A model generated the notes under the pieces. The model was not told where the DNA came from and ran no database searches. It worked only from the letters and a program-made list of their open reading frames with translations. A program made the translations under genes and the position numbers. Source: Siphonodentalium dalli (Eukaryota > Mollusca > Scaphopoda > Gadilida > Siphonodentaliidae). Taken from it: a stretch of 64,000 nucleotides of DNA. The DNA lies in NCBI GenBank assembly GCA_032622095.1, contig CP136062.1:164482875-164546874 (forward strand), in the 5' to 3' direction. Positions 22,471-33,839 of this stretch are shown piece after piece (within the stretch, counting starts at the first letter, position 1; each line of letters starts with the position of its first letter).

Positions 22471-22869
22471 GAACATGCCCAGATACCAAGCACTCGAAAT
22501 TAAGAAACATGGCCGACGGCAAATTTAACAATGTGGCATGTTAGATTCCAAATGAAGCTATGGCGTTTAAACATTGAATAAAGTACAAAACCACATGGAC
22601 TCCATTTCATAGTGATAATGAAATAATCCGAATTATACATAAATTACTTTTATTAGTATAGAACCTTGATCGTGATTTTGTACTTACCGGTAATTCAAAG
22701 TTTAATATCTAGATTTCAGGATTCCCTGTTCCCTGCATGTGGAGTAAAATTGTTCTGAATGTCCAAACATAATTTCTTAATTTGTGTGCAATAATATTAA
22801 AGTAAACATTATAAATCAAACATCTTGAAACAGGTCTGGATGAAACACCAATCGAACTAGAATAGCCCG

Positions 22870-24118
22870 ATAAATAAAAAAACTACCTTGCGATAAATCG
22901 CAAACCTTTGCGAATCGCAAACTACTTTGCAATATATATCCGATTTAGTGTAAAGGTTTTCAATTGATTACAAAAGGTTTGCGATTAATCGCAATGGTTT
23001 GTGATTTATCGCTGATATATTTTCATGCATTGGCATTAATGGCCTTGAACCGTATAAATATAAATATAATCCAACATCTTCAACAGGTCTGGGTAAACCA
23101 CCAATCGATCTATAATAGCATGGTTGGGCTAAAATAGACCGATCGTTCTTTGACAGCCAGCATGCATGTGGGATAAGGCAAGCAAACCTTCGCGATAAAT
23201 CACAAAACAACTTTGCGAAAAGTTACAAACACCTTTGCGATAAATCGCAAACCTTTACGATAAATCGCAAACCTTTACGATAAATCTCAAACATCTTTAC
23301 GATGACTCTCAGACTGCGTACTGGGTGATTATATTTTGCGATTTATCGCAAACATGTTTGAGATTTGTGGCCAACTTTTTTGGTGCTAAAAATTTCTTAA
23401 TTTGTGTGTAAACATTATAAATCAGCCATCTTAAACAGGTCAAAGTGAACAACCTATCAATTTATAATTGAACGGTCGGGCTAAAATAGACCGATCAGTC
23501 ATTCACAGCCAGATGCATGAATGGTGAGAGCAGCAAAACTTTGCGAAAAATCACAAACACCTTTGCGATAACACGCAAACCATTACGATAAATCTCAAAC
23601 ATATTTACGATAAATCTCAGACTACGTACTGTGTGAATCAATTTTTTTATTTATCGCAAAGATGTTTGAGATTTGTCGCAAAGGTATTTTGGCTCTAATG
23701 GGCTTCTGTGAATATTATAAATCAGACATCTTAAACAGGTCTGAGTGAACAACCTATCAATCTATGCCCGGTCGGACTAAAATAGACCGATCAGTCATTC
23801 ACAGCCAGATGCATGAGTGACGAGGGAGCAAACCTTTGCGAAAAATCACAAACACCTTTGCGATAACACACAAACCTTTACGATAAATCTCAAACATCTT
23901 TACGATAACTCTCAGACTACGTACTGGGCGATTATATTTTGCGATTTATTGCAAAGATGTTTGAGATTTGTCGCAAAGTCTTTTTGCTGATAATGGGCTT
24001 CTGTGAACATTATAAATCAGACATCTTAAACAGGTCTGAGTGAACAACCTATCAATCTATAATTGCCCGGTCGTGCTAAAATAGACTGATCGGTCATTCA
24101 CAGCCAGGGGAGCAAATC
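22870..24118. repeat. ~300-bp satellite with TTTGCGATAAATCGCAAA motifs
   Basis: Units start near ATTATAAATCAGACATCTTAA at 23411, 23712 and 24008, with a more diverged unit near 23060. Each unit contains ARACCGATCRGTCATTCACAGC and a run of CTTTGCGATAAATCACAAA-type palindromes. The same satellite occurs at 52840-53700 (inverted context) and 60590-61140. Confidence 0.85.
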
Positions 24119-24137
24119 TTTGCGATAACACCCAAAC

Positions 24138-24352
24138 ATTTGTAAATAGTGTGCGATAAGCAAAATACTCAAAAATGGGGAGACCATTAACTTTGGTTAA
24201 TTAAAACTGTTGTTTGCAAAATACCGCTATAGCGCTCATTCGTCCTCGCTACAAGGAGATGTTGAATGGGTTACCAGAATTATTATCACTCTCCCAAAAA
24301 AATTGCCACGGTGTTCAGTGTTTTGCTTATCGTACACTTCCAATGTGCTGTA
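24138..24352. mobile_element. MITE family 1, copy 2
   Basis: Same TIRs (core TGCGATAAGCAAAA) and interior (CACTCTCCCAAAAA) as 2606-2835. It sits immediately after the satellite of the composite repeat. Confidence 0.75.
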
Positions 24353-25780
24353 TCTGTAAATGAATAAATACTAAGATACATGTAACACAAAGAGAGTTTA
24401 ATGTATTTAATATATGATAAAGTTTGGTAAAGCCATAGTTAATAAATTATTCTCCATTCGCATCTATGCGTCAACAACTCAATGTCATTGCCTGATCACC
24501 AGAGCCATATAATGTAGAATTTCGCTAATATGGTTTCCAGTTATGGATGAGGTTATTTCCTAGCAAAGCGGAAATGGCCGAATCGCTCAGAATGATACTA
24601 GTAGCCAGACATGTCTTGATAAGAACATGAAGCATATGGACATTGGAATGGTCTACATGTTCATGTATGTATACAGCTAAGCTCTAATTGCCCCCCCCTT
24701 AATGACATTGGCCACCGATATTACCACGCTGATGATACTATTATCATTGATTAATCCTACCGTGGCCGACATTTGAACCGTTTTAAAGTCAGCATGATAA
24801 CCACCACATAGTGTATATTTCTGGCATGGCTTGACACTGCCTTGGTAGTTGCGAATGTCGGTCAGTGACCAACTTTGAATGTTAATTAAACCGTAAACAA
24901 ATTATTAATTGAAATATTGCTTTGTGTATAGTTAATATGGTGCATGGCGCTGATGAAAAGCTGGACTGGGTGTTTACAAGGTGGCCATGTGACAAATTAG
25001 TGCGGAGTACAGTGGTCGCAAAATATTATTAATAAGACTGTATAAAGATTATCTGCGGTTGCCACATATCAACCACTTGACCATGCTTGAACGGCGGTAT
25101 GGTATAACCGTGGTCATTAACGCCCTACAACCTTGTTAAAGGGGGGTGATTAATTAGATTAATTAGCTTGCGATTGATTCAGTTATAACGTGTGTCCCAG
25201 AATTAGATTCGTATATCCGAGATTATCCACCATTCCATAAATATATCAGAACAATATCACAGCATCACAGGCGTTTCGATCAAAAGAATAGCAGACAACG
25301 TAACTGGGCGACATGTCATGGCGACATGGTTCTCAGATCACGTTTCGATGAAAATTGAAGCATATGATCCATCGTCCTTTGCACAGGTACTTGTACGTTG
25401 TAGCCATCAAACTTGTTACTGACTCATGAGTCATGACTGATCTGTGACGTCATAACTCCGACTAATTTCTACAGAATTGGATGTCTCGTAATCATAGTCA
25501 CCAGTGGTTGACTCTTCTGAGTTAATTGGGCGGTTTATAATATTGTGAAACTTAAGTATCTGTCTTTTGTAATTCACAATACTGTTGTGCATGTAAAATG
25601 TAACCCCACTGCACTCAATGACTTTTGAATTTGGTCTGTCTCAGTTCACCGAAAATTGCTGCTTTCTTCAGACTCTTGCAGAGGAGAATATCAATAATGT
25701 TAGCGCCCGTTATTTTTTCGGAGGTTATATATCATCTTGTCCCGTCCATGTACAAACATAATCCACACAGTGCTGACAAT
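24353..25780. other. No recognised feature
   Basis: AT-rich unique-looking sequence. Runs of C near 24692 and of G near 25142 flank a region with no identifiable coding sequence. Confidence 0.35.
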
Positions 25781-25787
25781 ATTCCAG

Positions 25788-25920
25788 GTTATTGAGAAGC
25801 CAGTTAGGTCCATTTTCACACACAAAAAATATGTTGATGAATTTCAGAGAAGTTACATCCCTAATCTTAAATCCACCCAGCGAGCGAACAACGTACCTAA
25901 ATTGACATACGCTACAGCAT
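25788..25920 (+). CDS. Candidate internal exon or LINE ORF1 remnant
   Basis: A fair acceptor (GACAATATTCCAG, AG at 25786-25787) opens a frame beginning VIEKPVRSIF, then THKKYVDEFQRSYIPNL, then NNVPKLTYATA. It meets a good donor, GCAT|GTAAGC, at 25920/25921. The frame also continues past the donor to a stop after PSPRTIPT. The basic, Pro/Ser/Thr-rich C-terminal end is also what a LINE ORF1 tail can look like, and a LINE RT starts 420 bp downstream. Neither reading is proven. Confidence 0.3.
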
Positions 25921-26054
25921 GTAAGCCGAGTCCGAGAACGATTCCAACATAAAATGTCTAAGCCTGGTGTTTGTTTGTCTCTTCGTCCTTATTTATATGC
26001 TGTAAACAAACTCAATCGCCTCAACTTGAAGTGGCTGGACGCCGCCATTTTATC

Positions 26055-26200
26055 GAGATCGGCTAGTACCAAATGAATTATCACGTGATGCCATCACGTG
26101 GGTAACACTTGGGTTCCGAGATCGGCTAGTACCAAATGAATTATCACGTGATGCCATCACGTGTGTAACTTTTAGGTTCCGAGAGTGACTTGTACCAACA
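26055..26200. repeat. 63-bp tandem duplication with paired CACGTG boxes
   Basis: The unit (GATCGGCTAGTACCAAATGA, then CACGTGATGCCATCACGTG) occurs at 26055 and 26118, with a degraded third start near 26180. The CACGTG pair in each unit is itself an inverted repeat. Confidence 0.75.
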
Positions 26201-26340
26201 TGATGTGGTATTTTATCAATATATAGAACCAAATTCTTCTCGATACCTGTTCGTCTGGTACTAACAGACATATTGGCACTACCTCAGTACCTATACGGCT
26301 TGTTATTTCTAAGTGTGTATGTGGTATACGTGTCTTTTCT

Positions 26341-27443
26341 TCAAATGGTCCTTATATTCTGTCAAAAGTTTTTGAATCTATAATTTATGAGAAAATAAAG
26401 GACAAATTGCATACCACTGATAACCAATTCGGCTTCAAACCAGCTCACTCTACTGACGAATGTATCTTCGCTCTCAAGCAGTCAATTACATATTATCTGT
26501 CAAAGAACACCCCAGCATTCATATGTTTCCCTGATGCCAGCAAAGCGTTTGATCGCGTCAGCCACCAAAAACTACTACAGCTGCTGATGGAGAGAGGCGT
26601 GCCTACTTTGTATGTGAGGTGGGGATCCACATATTCTGACATGTTCTCACCAACACAGGGCGTCCGACAAGGAAGAGTGCTGAGTCCTCATTTCTTCAAC
26701 ATTTATATTGACACAATCAGTGTGAAGCTGAACGAATGTGATGTTGGGTGTATAGTAGGAGGGCATCGCCTGAACCATCTGATATACGCAGATGATATGT
26801 GTCTGATATCACCATGTGTATCAGGACTGCAAAAACTGATCAATATTTGCGAGTCGTATGGAAGTGAGATGAACATAATTTACAACACTCGAAAGACAGT
26901 GGCTGAGGCCTTCCTACCGAGACAACTACATATTAATCACTTACCGGGTTTACACCTTCAGAGAAAAGTGATAGAATATGTGTCATCTTTTAAATACTTG
27001 GATACATCATCTCCGAAGACCTCACAGATAATGGGGACATCGAAAGACAATACCGTTCCATCTGCTCCCGTGGGAACAGTTTGATAAGGAAATTTCCGAG
27101 ATGTTCTCCGGAGGTGAAATCATTTCTGTTCCAGCGATTCATTTCACCTCTTTATTGCTCACATCTTTGGGAAAATTATACAAAACAGACTATGAAAAAG
27201 ATTATTGTATGTTACAACAACAGCTACAGAATGCTGATGAGATATGAAAAAGGATGCAGTGCGAGTGAAATGTACATCAAAGACCGGGTACTCTCCCTGG
27301 CTATGCTTAGACGGAAAAACATTTATAGCTTCAAGGAAAGACTATGTAAATCAACGAATGTTATTCTAGGTGCAATCTGCAATTCAGATATTATGTATCA
27401 ATCTCCCTTGAATAAGGAGTGGACGGATTTACTATACTTGTAA
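26341..27443 (+). pseudogene. Non-LTR retrotransposon RT, one frameshift
   Basis: The frame runs from LSKVFESIIYEKI (26362 on) through TDNQFGFKPAHST, DASKAFDRVSHQKLL, GVRQGRVLSP and the catalytic YADD (near 26791) to the FKYL block. There, near 27000, one base is missing. The restored frame reads GYIISEDLTDNGDIERQYRS and continues through LIRKFPRCS and SPLYCSHLW to the stop at 27443. The 5' half of the RT and the endonuclease are absent. A related but more decayed fragment lies on the minus strand at 5950-6438. The 3' end carries an (AAT)n tail, as in CR1/L2-type elements. Confidence 0.87.
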
Positions 27444-27484
27444 ATGATAATTCCAAACACACATATGGACATTCATGTCTGAAA

Positions 27485-27510
27485 TAAAATAATAATAATA
27501 ATAATAATAT
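27485..27510 (+). repeat. (AAT)n microsatellite tail of the LINE
   Basis: About eight AAT units follow GAAATAAAAT, 40 bases after the RT stop. A microsatellite 3' tail marks the element's end. Confidence 0.85.
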
Positions 27511-27511
27511 C

Positions 27512-29670
27512 AAGTGAGGAGGGTGTTGAAGAGAAAATCCAACTCACTATATGAAATTAGAAAGTATCTTAGACCGCCATCTTAGCTTGGGGGACAAGTG
27601 TTACCATCTCAAACTCTAGCCTTCTGTGCTATACTCTAAGCCAGAGTACTAATTGAGAAATATTGGTGGTTACCATACCAATGGCAACTGATGATGCAGA
27701 TAAGCATTGGTGTTAGTTCTTGTCATGGCATATCAGTAGAAACTGCATAATTATACTGTATCATATAAGGTAGCAATACACAATTGTTTATTGTGATAGC
27801 TATGAAGTGGGATTGTACTTCTCAGCTATACCATGAATCTTGGCAAGCAAGAAACAAAACCTTGTTTATCAACACAAACAATAGTAAAATTAAGTATTTG
27901 CCTGTCACTTGGCCTACTTGTATCACTGTTAGTTGCGATGTAACCTTTAATTACATTTGCACATTAACACCATTTGAACCTCGTTTAGCTGAAGTTAGCT
28001 GGTTTCAATCGTATTGATATCTACGGCAGATCAAAATAGAATAGACCCCATAGCTGGGCAATATATCCGTATAAGGGGTAGCGTCCCGAATCAAGCTTAA
28101 CGTGATAAATTGTGAATACCAGACCAGGTTCTTAAATATGGATGAAGTTATTCAACAAAGTAGCCCATCCACTTTCATAGCATATGTGGAGTTTTGAGAA
28201 ATTTCTATATATAGGTTATTGACCTCCCAGGACATGTTCATTCAGTTGAAATTAACATCATCATACATCAGGCTAGATCCCCGAATACGGGCAAATTGGA
28301 GTGTCTGGTTCTTGGCTTTCCTCTTGTTCCGTTCATTGGTGGTAGCCATGCAAAGTGATTCGCCCAATATACGAACGATGTCTTGGCATGAACACAGTAG
28401 GCTGGTATGTACCATTGATAGTATACAGCAAATTAACATCCCATATTGATTTCTATGATTTTGGTATGTGAATAGTTTAGTGAGACAATGCATTGCGTTT
28501 GTACATCAGTTCAATATGAAAGTGGTTCTTGAGAATGGTTATGATTGTGCAGCCGGTTGCACTTGATTAGTGATTATTTTGAAGTTTATCGAAATCAACA
28601 GAGACTGGGCAACTGCTCTGCATATCCAACCCCGCAGCTTAGATGACGAAATAATGTGAATGGTAAACGAAATAGATATGAGCCAAAAATAGACAGGCGA
28701 TACTTATTATAATACTAAATCCCTTGTTTTCACGAACCGTTTCCCACACGGTGGGAAACGGGTGAAGAATCCATTGATAGTGATGGTCTTCTGGGGTCAT
28801 GTGACTCATGTCATCAGTTTGATTCATATGTCCAATACACTCTGGAATTCAGGCTCTGAATACTGAATGAAATTATGGGGGAACGCAGTTCACTAACTTC
28901 TTACAACATAATGTGACGTAATAGTTGGAGTTAATAACAGCTCGTGACGTGCCATTTTGATTCTGGTTATAACGTTATCATGAACCAAAGGAAATGCGGA
29001 AATTAAGGAAGTTGAATTAGCATGAGTGGCATCTTTCAGATCATACTATATAGGCCGATCAATATATATCCTAATGCCTTAAACTATTCTAATTATATTC
29101 GACTAGACGTTATAACATCAGTCTGGCTATATTCCATAAATTGTATATATCATGCTGCATTCATGCATCATGATAATCTACCCCAACCAAGTGGCATATA
29201 TAGATTAAATTAAGCAGAACACGGTCATGGTGAGGCTACGAAGATCTCCATACATTTCCACGTGATAAGCAATCCAGATTGATCAGATAGACCTTTGTTT
29301 ATACACTATTTATTCCTTTAATAATACAGTAACAATAAGTATACGTTTAATCGTTGATCGGATTCGACATCGACTATACAGGCTTATGTGAGTCATTTCC
29401 GGCAATATGGAAATGAAATCGGTACTTAGTATGAACTGGTGACAAGAATGAGTTTAGGCAACCACCAACATTTCTTCCTATGCATATATGTTTGCTAGAA
29501 TGGTAGAAGGGAGTATCTGATCATTTTATGTCGATTTTCCATTTCAATCACCCATACAAGTATTGATTTTACGAAGACTTTTATGGATACTATGTCAGAA
29601 AACGTCCATGTAACTTCGACAGACTATCCAACCTCGTTCATCTACCAAGCCTATACCGGCGGTATGGTAT
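27512..29670. other. No confident feature
   Basis: Several 60-85 codon frames on both strands have no motifs. A small perfect stem CCGTTTCCCA/TGGGAAACGG with a 5-base loop lies near 28737-28761. Confidence 0.35.
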
Positions 29671-29676
29671 CTGGAG

Positions 29677-29752
29677 AAGTCGGCCCCGCGCGAAGTCGGC
29701 CCCATACAAAGACGGCCCCACGCGAAGTCGGCCCCATGAGAAGTCGACCCAT
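29677..29752. repeat. ~16-bp GAAGTCGGCCCC tandem repeat
   Basis: Five units (GAAGTCGGCCCCGCGC, GAAGTCGGCCCCATAC and variants), distinctly GC-rich against AT-rich surroundings. Confidence 0.8.
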
Positions 29753-31250
29753 TCATTAGAAAGGATTAAATCGGCTTAATTTTATTGAGATAGTGTTTAT
29801 ATAGTCACCAAAATTAATTTGACTAATTTAGTGCACTGTTGGTAGGCTAATTGTGAAGTCCGCAATGTTTGCTTAGTTGTAATAACAATATCCTGGTTTA
29901 TATTTTCAATTTCAGGCTTCAAAGGCCAGCCACTATTAGCTATAGACAGTAATCTGATTGAGTCCGTCGCTAGACCTTTTAGTATATGAGTTGATATAGT
30001 CAATCTGTGTCGATATGCAAGAACATATGGCGATCACATGCACCATTTGAGCGTTGGTAGCTGACAGCGCCTCAAGTTGACAACTTCACAATTCTCTCCA
30101 CATACCATGTTGGTCTCTATTCAAATATTTATATAATATCAGAATCGAGTTTGGCACGCGTCCATATACTTAAAATGCTTGAACATATATTTTCGTTTTA
30201 TATAGTGAATGGTATGTTCTCATCGAAAGTCCATGTATGATAATGATATGCATATGTGCCATTCGTACCCGCTGGGATATATTGCGGAAATATATGTATT
30301 TTAATGTCAAATTTCGACATTTCCGCCCCATTGGCGGCCATCACGATACACAATAAGGTATTAATAACTCCGGATTATCTAAATCGGAGTACATTTATTA
30401 ATACATCTAACACCGAGATATCTTTCTCATGTGATGGACATGTTAATTTACGTATACAGATATGTTTGGCGAATTTTTACGATGCTTATTTGGACAATAA
30501 TTGTCATATGAACTCGCATTTTGAGTCATTGTGGTAAGATAACTAATAGGTAGGAATGTGTCATAACATGGCGATTATTTATTTGGAAGAAATAAATTAG
30601 TCTAAAGCACCCACCTTCTACATGACAGAAACGTAAGTGAGCGAAAGAGGGTAAAATTTGCGTATTATCGTATTTTGGCCGCCATATTGGAAGCCATCTT
30701 GGATTAAGTTGACAGTTTCTGGATCCAATTAGATGTAAATATCTTATGTGATGATATTACTCATTTCCATGACCGATTAATTCTAAATTTCTATAAGGAA
30801 ATAGTTAGAAAATAAAAAAGTATATTTTGGCGAAAATTCATACCACTTCCTTTAAATCGTCGCATTTGAAGCAGACAATCAAGGTTATGATGCAAGAAAT
30901 CAACTAATGTGATGCCTAAGTGATTTGTCATCACGATTGGAGAGAAGTATATTCCCTAATCGTTACCAGTTCGATACAATGGGAAATGATGTAGGCGACA
31001 TGTATGGAAAAACATCAGTTTTCCCACTTCCGGTTACCATTTTGGCGGCCATCTTTGATCGAGATGACATTATTTATATATAATTATAACATGGCGTCAC
31101 GATATGCACTGTACAAAGGGATTATCATATATTTTATATGACAATTATATTTTGATCATGAAATCCAACTATAGCGAACATGAGCATGGCGGCCATCTTT
31201 GTGACGTCATAAGACCACCCAGTCGCGACCCCAGGGTGTCTAACAAATTT
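29753..31250. other. No confident gene; scattered GCCATCTTGG motifs
   Basis: AAGCCATCTTGGATTAAG-like and GGCGGCCATCTTTG-like pieces at 30680-30705, 31040-31060 and 31187-31205 match dispersed repeats elsewhere in the window. No ORF is supported. Confidence 0.35.
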
Positions 31251-31260
31251 TGTTCTGAAG

Positions 31261-31296
31261 TAGAGACCATGTGCTGGCTCATGAACATGGTCTCTA
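31261..31296. other. Perfect stem-loop, 12-bp arms
   Basis: TAGAGACCATGT and ACATGGTCTCTA flank a 12-base loop. Purpose unknown. Confidence 0.6.
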
Positions 31297-31559
31297 TATT
31301 TGTTCATGAATTTCCCACGGGGGCCCAAAATCGGACATAAGCGACTCTAACCACCATTGTTCGTTAGCTAAACAACCAAACGTTTTTAGACCAGAAGATA
31401 ATATGATTACGTCAATACGTATGGACAACCCAAAACACGTACGTCCATCTATAAAATGATAAATGTATGTTTCATAGGAGTACCTGTATTTCTGGCCAAC
31501 TTGGGATATATACGATCACGCCAGTACGTATGGACCGTAGGACGGCGACATGTCACTCT

Positions 31560-31728
31560 GTGTCCAAAGGTTCGCTATTCCCAAGGTTCATTATACCGAA
31601 GTTTCTCCATTCCCAAGGTTCTCGATATTCAGAAGGATTTTATAACTTGTTATTTTGAAGTTTCATTTTATATTCTAAAGTTTTGAGAGGGTTCTTTATC
31701 ATAAGACTCTTTTAATGAAGGAAATAAC
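31560..31728 (-). repeat. CCTTCGGAATAGCGAA-type minisatellite with adjoining repeat body
   Basis: The reverse complement carries degenerate GAACCTTCGGAATAGC units and then the body AACCCTCTCAAAACTTTAGA...AAGTTATTTCCTTCAT. The same order is seen at 57830-58110 and 58370-58610. This is an inverted, shortened copy. Confidence 0.6.
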
Positions 31729-31732
31729 TTAA

Positions 31733-31965
31733 AGGTACTCAATCCGATAAGACGCTGCTAAATAACTCTTTCTTTGGTTTCGGTGGGGAAAAAAATATTT
31801 GATTAGTGTCGAGGAACCCACCCATCAAAGTTCAGAGTAATTAGATATCGATCTTTGCAGTTTGATAGTTTTATTGTTTCTGGGCATGATCGTGCCATAA
31901 GGACGAGGTCAAACGGGCGGTCTTCCAGATAAAGATGGATAACTGTAAAATCGTGGTAATAATAA
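31733..31965. mobile_element. TTAA-flanked MITE (AGGTACTCAATCCGA family), truncated copy
   Basis: It starts after TTAA (31729-31732) with AGGTACTCAATCCGATAAGA. The next ~230 bp match 32623 onward. The right TIR is missing. Confidence 0.6.
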
Positions 31966-31979
31966 CTACTTGGTATTAG

Positions 31980-32100
31980 AGTTGTCCACCTTTTCTGGTT
32001 AAATACGCCCAGAATAGCAAACCTTCAGAATAGCGAACCTTCGATGTCTGACTAAGAACCTTTGGAATATGGAACCTTCGAAATAATGAACGCGATCCTG
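31980..32100. repeat. Degenerate CCTTCGGAATAGCGAA minisatellite
   Basis: Five to six units such as AACCTTCAGAATAGCGAACC. Same family as 58000-58110. Confidence 0.65.
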
Positions 32101-32622
32101 TATGAAGAGCCCATGACACGTCCATCAATAAATGAATACATGTCTCATGGGACTGTTTATATATACACATATAAGACTGGAGTAAAGTTGAGACCAACGC
32201 GTCTTTGTTAATGTTGGTGCCCAGATTTCAACGAAATTTGGTGTGGTGACTCAGGGTTCCCTGGCAGAGTGCATAATGGCGTTAGTTTTTCTAAATTTTG
32301 ATTTTAACAAATTTAAATGAATAAAAAAAATATGAACATATGTGAATATTTAGGTACAAATAAACCTATTTGCACGAGAATATGTCGCAGCACCAGATAT
32401 AGAGGAATGTGGGCCACAGTTAGACATGGGTCAGAGTGAGATATTGCCTCTAACATTTCTCTAATTTCCAGACCAATATTCATGGCGCCAGTCAAGCGAT
32501 ATTAACAATATAGCACATTTTACTATATTTCTTCAAAATGCAATCATCAGGTGAAGGTTGAATCTGGTCAAGCGACCAATTTTCAAGGCAAAATTATTTT
32601 AATTTAATTTTTGCAATTTTAA

Positions 32623-33067
32623 AGGTACTCAATCCGAATTAACCCTCGCAGATTATTATTTCCTTGACTTCGGAGGTGAAAAATATTTGATTCAAGTCGA
32701 GGAATCCACAACATCAAAGCTCAGAGTGATCAGATACCGATTTTTTAAATCTATCATTTTAATTTTAAGTGGCCCAGCAAACAGCAGACGAGAATACTTT
32801 TTCTGACCAAATTGCAGATGAAGATAGATAATTCTAAAATCAACTGTTTTTTTGTGTTTGTCAGATGTTTGACAAATGAGCAATATTCGTTGAGCACAAA
32901 GTTAATAAATTACAAGTTTTTGTCAATTTTATGCTATAATTGACTGCAGTTTTTTTTTGGAGCAATTTATCGATTCTGTCAACTGAAGCGGCATTTCAAA
33001 AAATCTTCTTGTTGTTGGAATCTGATGATATGGGGACTATTGATTCGGATTGAATCATTGAGGACCT
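32623..33067. mobile_element. TTAA-flanked MITE, AGGTACTCAATCCGA family
   Basis: TTAA at 32619-32622 and at 33068-33071 flank the element. The left end AGGTACTCAATCCGAAT pairs with the complement of the right end (AGGTCCTCAATGATTCAATC). The interior has AAAATATTTGATTCAAGTCG as in the copies at 31733 and 47041. No coding capacity. Confidence 0.75.
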
Positions 33068-33766
33068 TTAAGCGAAAAATATCTTTGTTGGATAAATTCA
33101 CATATAATACTGAATACATTTTTATGAATAAAGGGTTACGTATATGGGGCACAATGACTCAATGAGACATAATTTATGGCCTATGGTAGGATCCAACTTC
33201 AGTAGATGATAGGCACTTCAAAAAGGAATGAGATAATTTGCCAAATGACTATTGTTTTGGGGCTGGAGTAGATAAATAATTTAGATCAAACAAACTGATG
33301 TCATTGTGCAATAGTGGTATGTTCTGTGCATTTCCTATATGGTTACTACTTAGGGGTGACCCCTTCTGTGAAGTAGATGATAAGAAACAAGTATTAAGGG
33401 TGGTCCCAGCTCGTGATTGCATGCTTGTTCGTGACTTTTATGAGCTTTTATCGTACTCTCAGATGTCTAAGCATTGAGATGGTCAATAATAGTAATAGCG
33501 GAGACCTAGACTGAAATTAACAATATTGATGGAAATTTAATTCTATTTAATTATATTTCAATTTAATTCTATACATGTCTCTTTGTCAAAAAACTTAATC
33601 ATCGTTGAGAATTTTATCTAAAATTACTAATCATGCGACACATGCTGCCACTATTGGTTAATAGGCATATGATAGTATACAAACATTTTAATAATTGCCC
33701 GGGAGGAATGGCATTATTCTTGACAGGCATAGATACATAGATGTTCATGGCATGGTCTGAGAAAAT

Positions 33767-33839
33767 GCTACTAGATTAAACATTTATATGATTGCCTCAT
33801 TACTAATGAGGCAATCATATAAATGTTTAATCTAGTAGC
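33767..33839. repeat. Perfect 73-bp palindrome (36-bp arms, 1-base centre)
   Basis: The arm starting GCTACTAGATTAAACATTTA reads to 33802. C at 33803 is the centre, and the exact reverse complement follows to 33839. Every base of both arms matches. Confidence 0.9.

Larger units (their letters stand above)
22017..24118 (+). mobile_element. Composite repeat, copy 1 (TACC palindromes plus ~300-bp satellite)
   Basis: It begins at CACTCTT..AAAATAGGTAC and follows the same order as 59072-61140: GGTACTCTGGAGTACC array, unique ~250 bp including ATGGCCGACGGCAAATTTAA, an ACCTTGATCGTG block, TTTAATATCT..ATTTCAGGA, then the TTTGCGATAAATCGCAAA satellite. This copy lacks the piggyBac-like insertion of the second copy and lacks the CTAGAATTC minisatellite. 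It ends against a MITE at 24138. Confidence 0.75.

Noticed and set aside
24691-25150. Possible TIR element between the C run and the G run
   Set aside because: Only the homopolymer and a few adjoining bases pair; the ends do not align beyond that.
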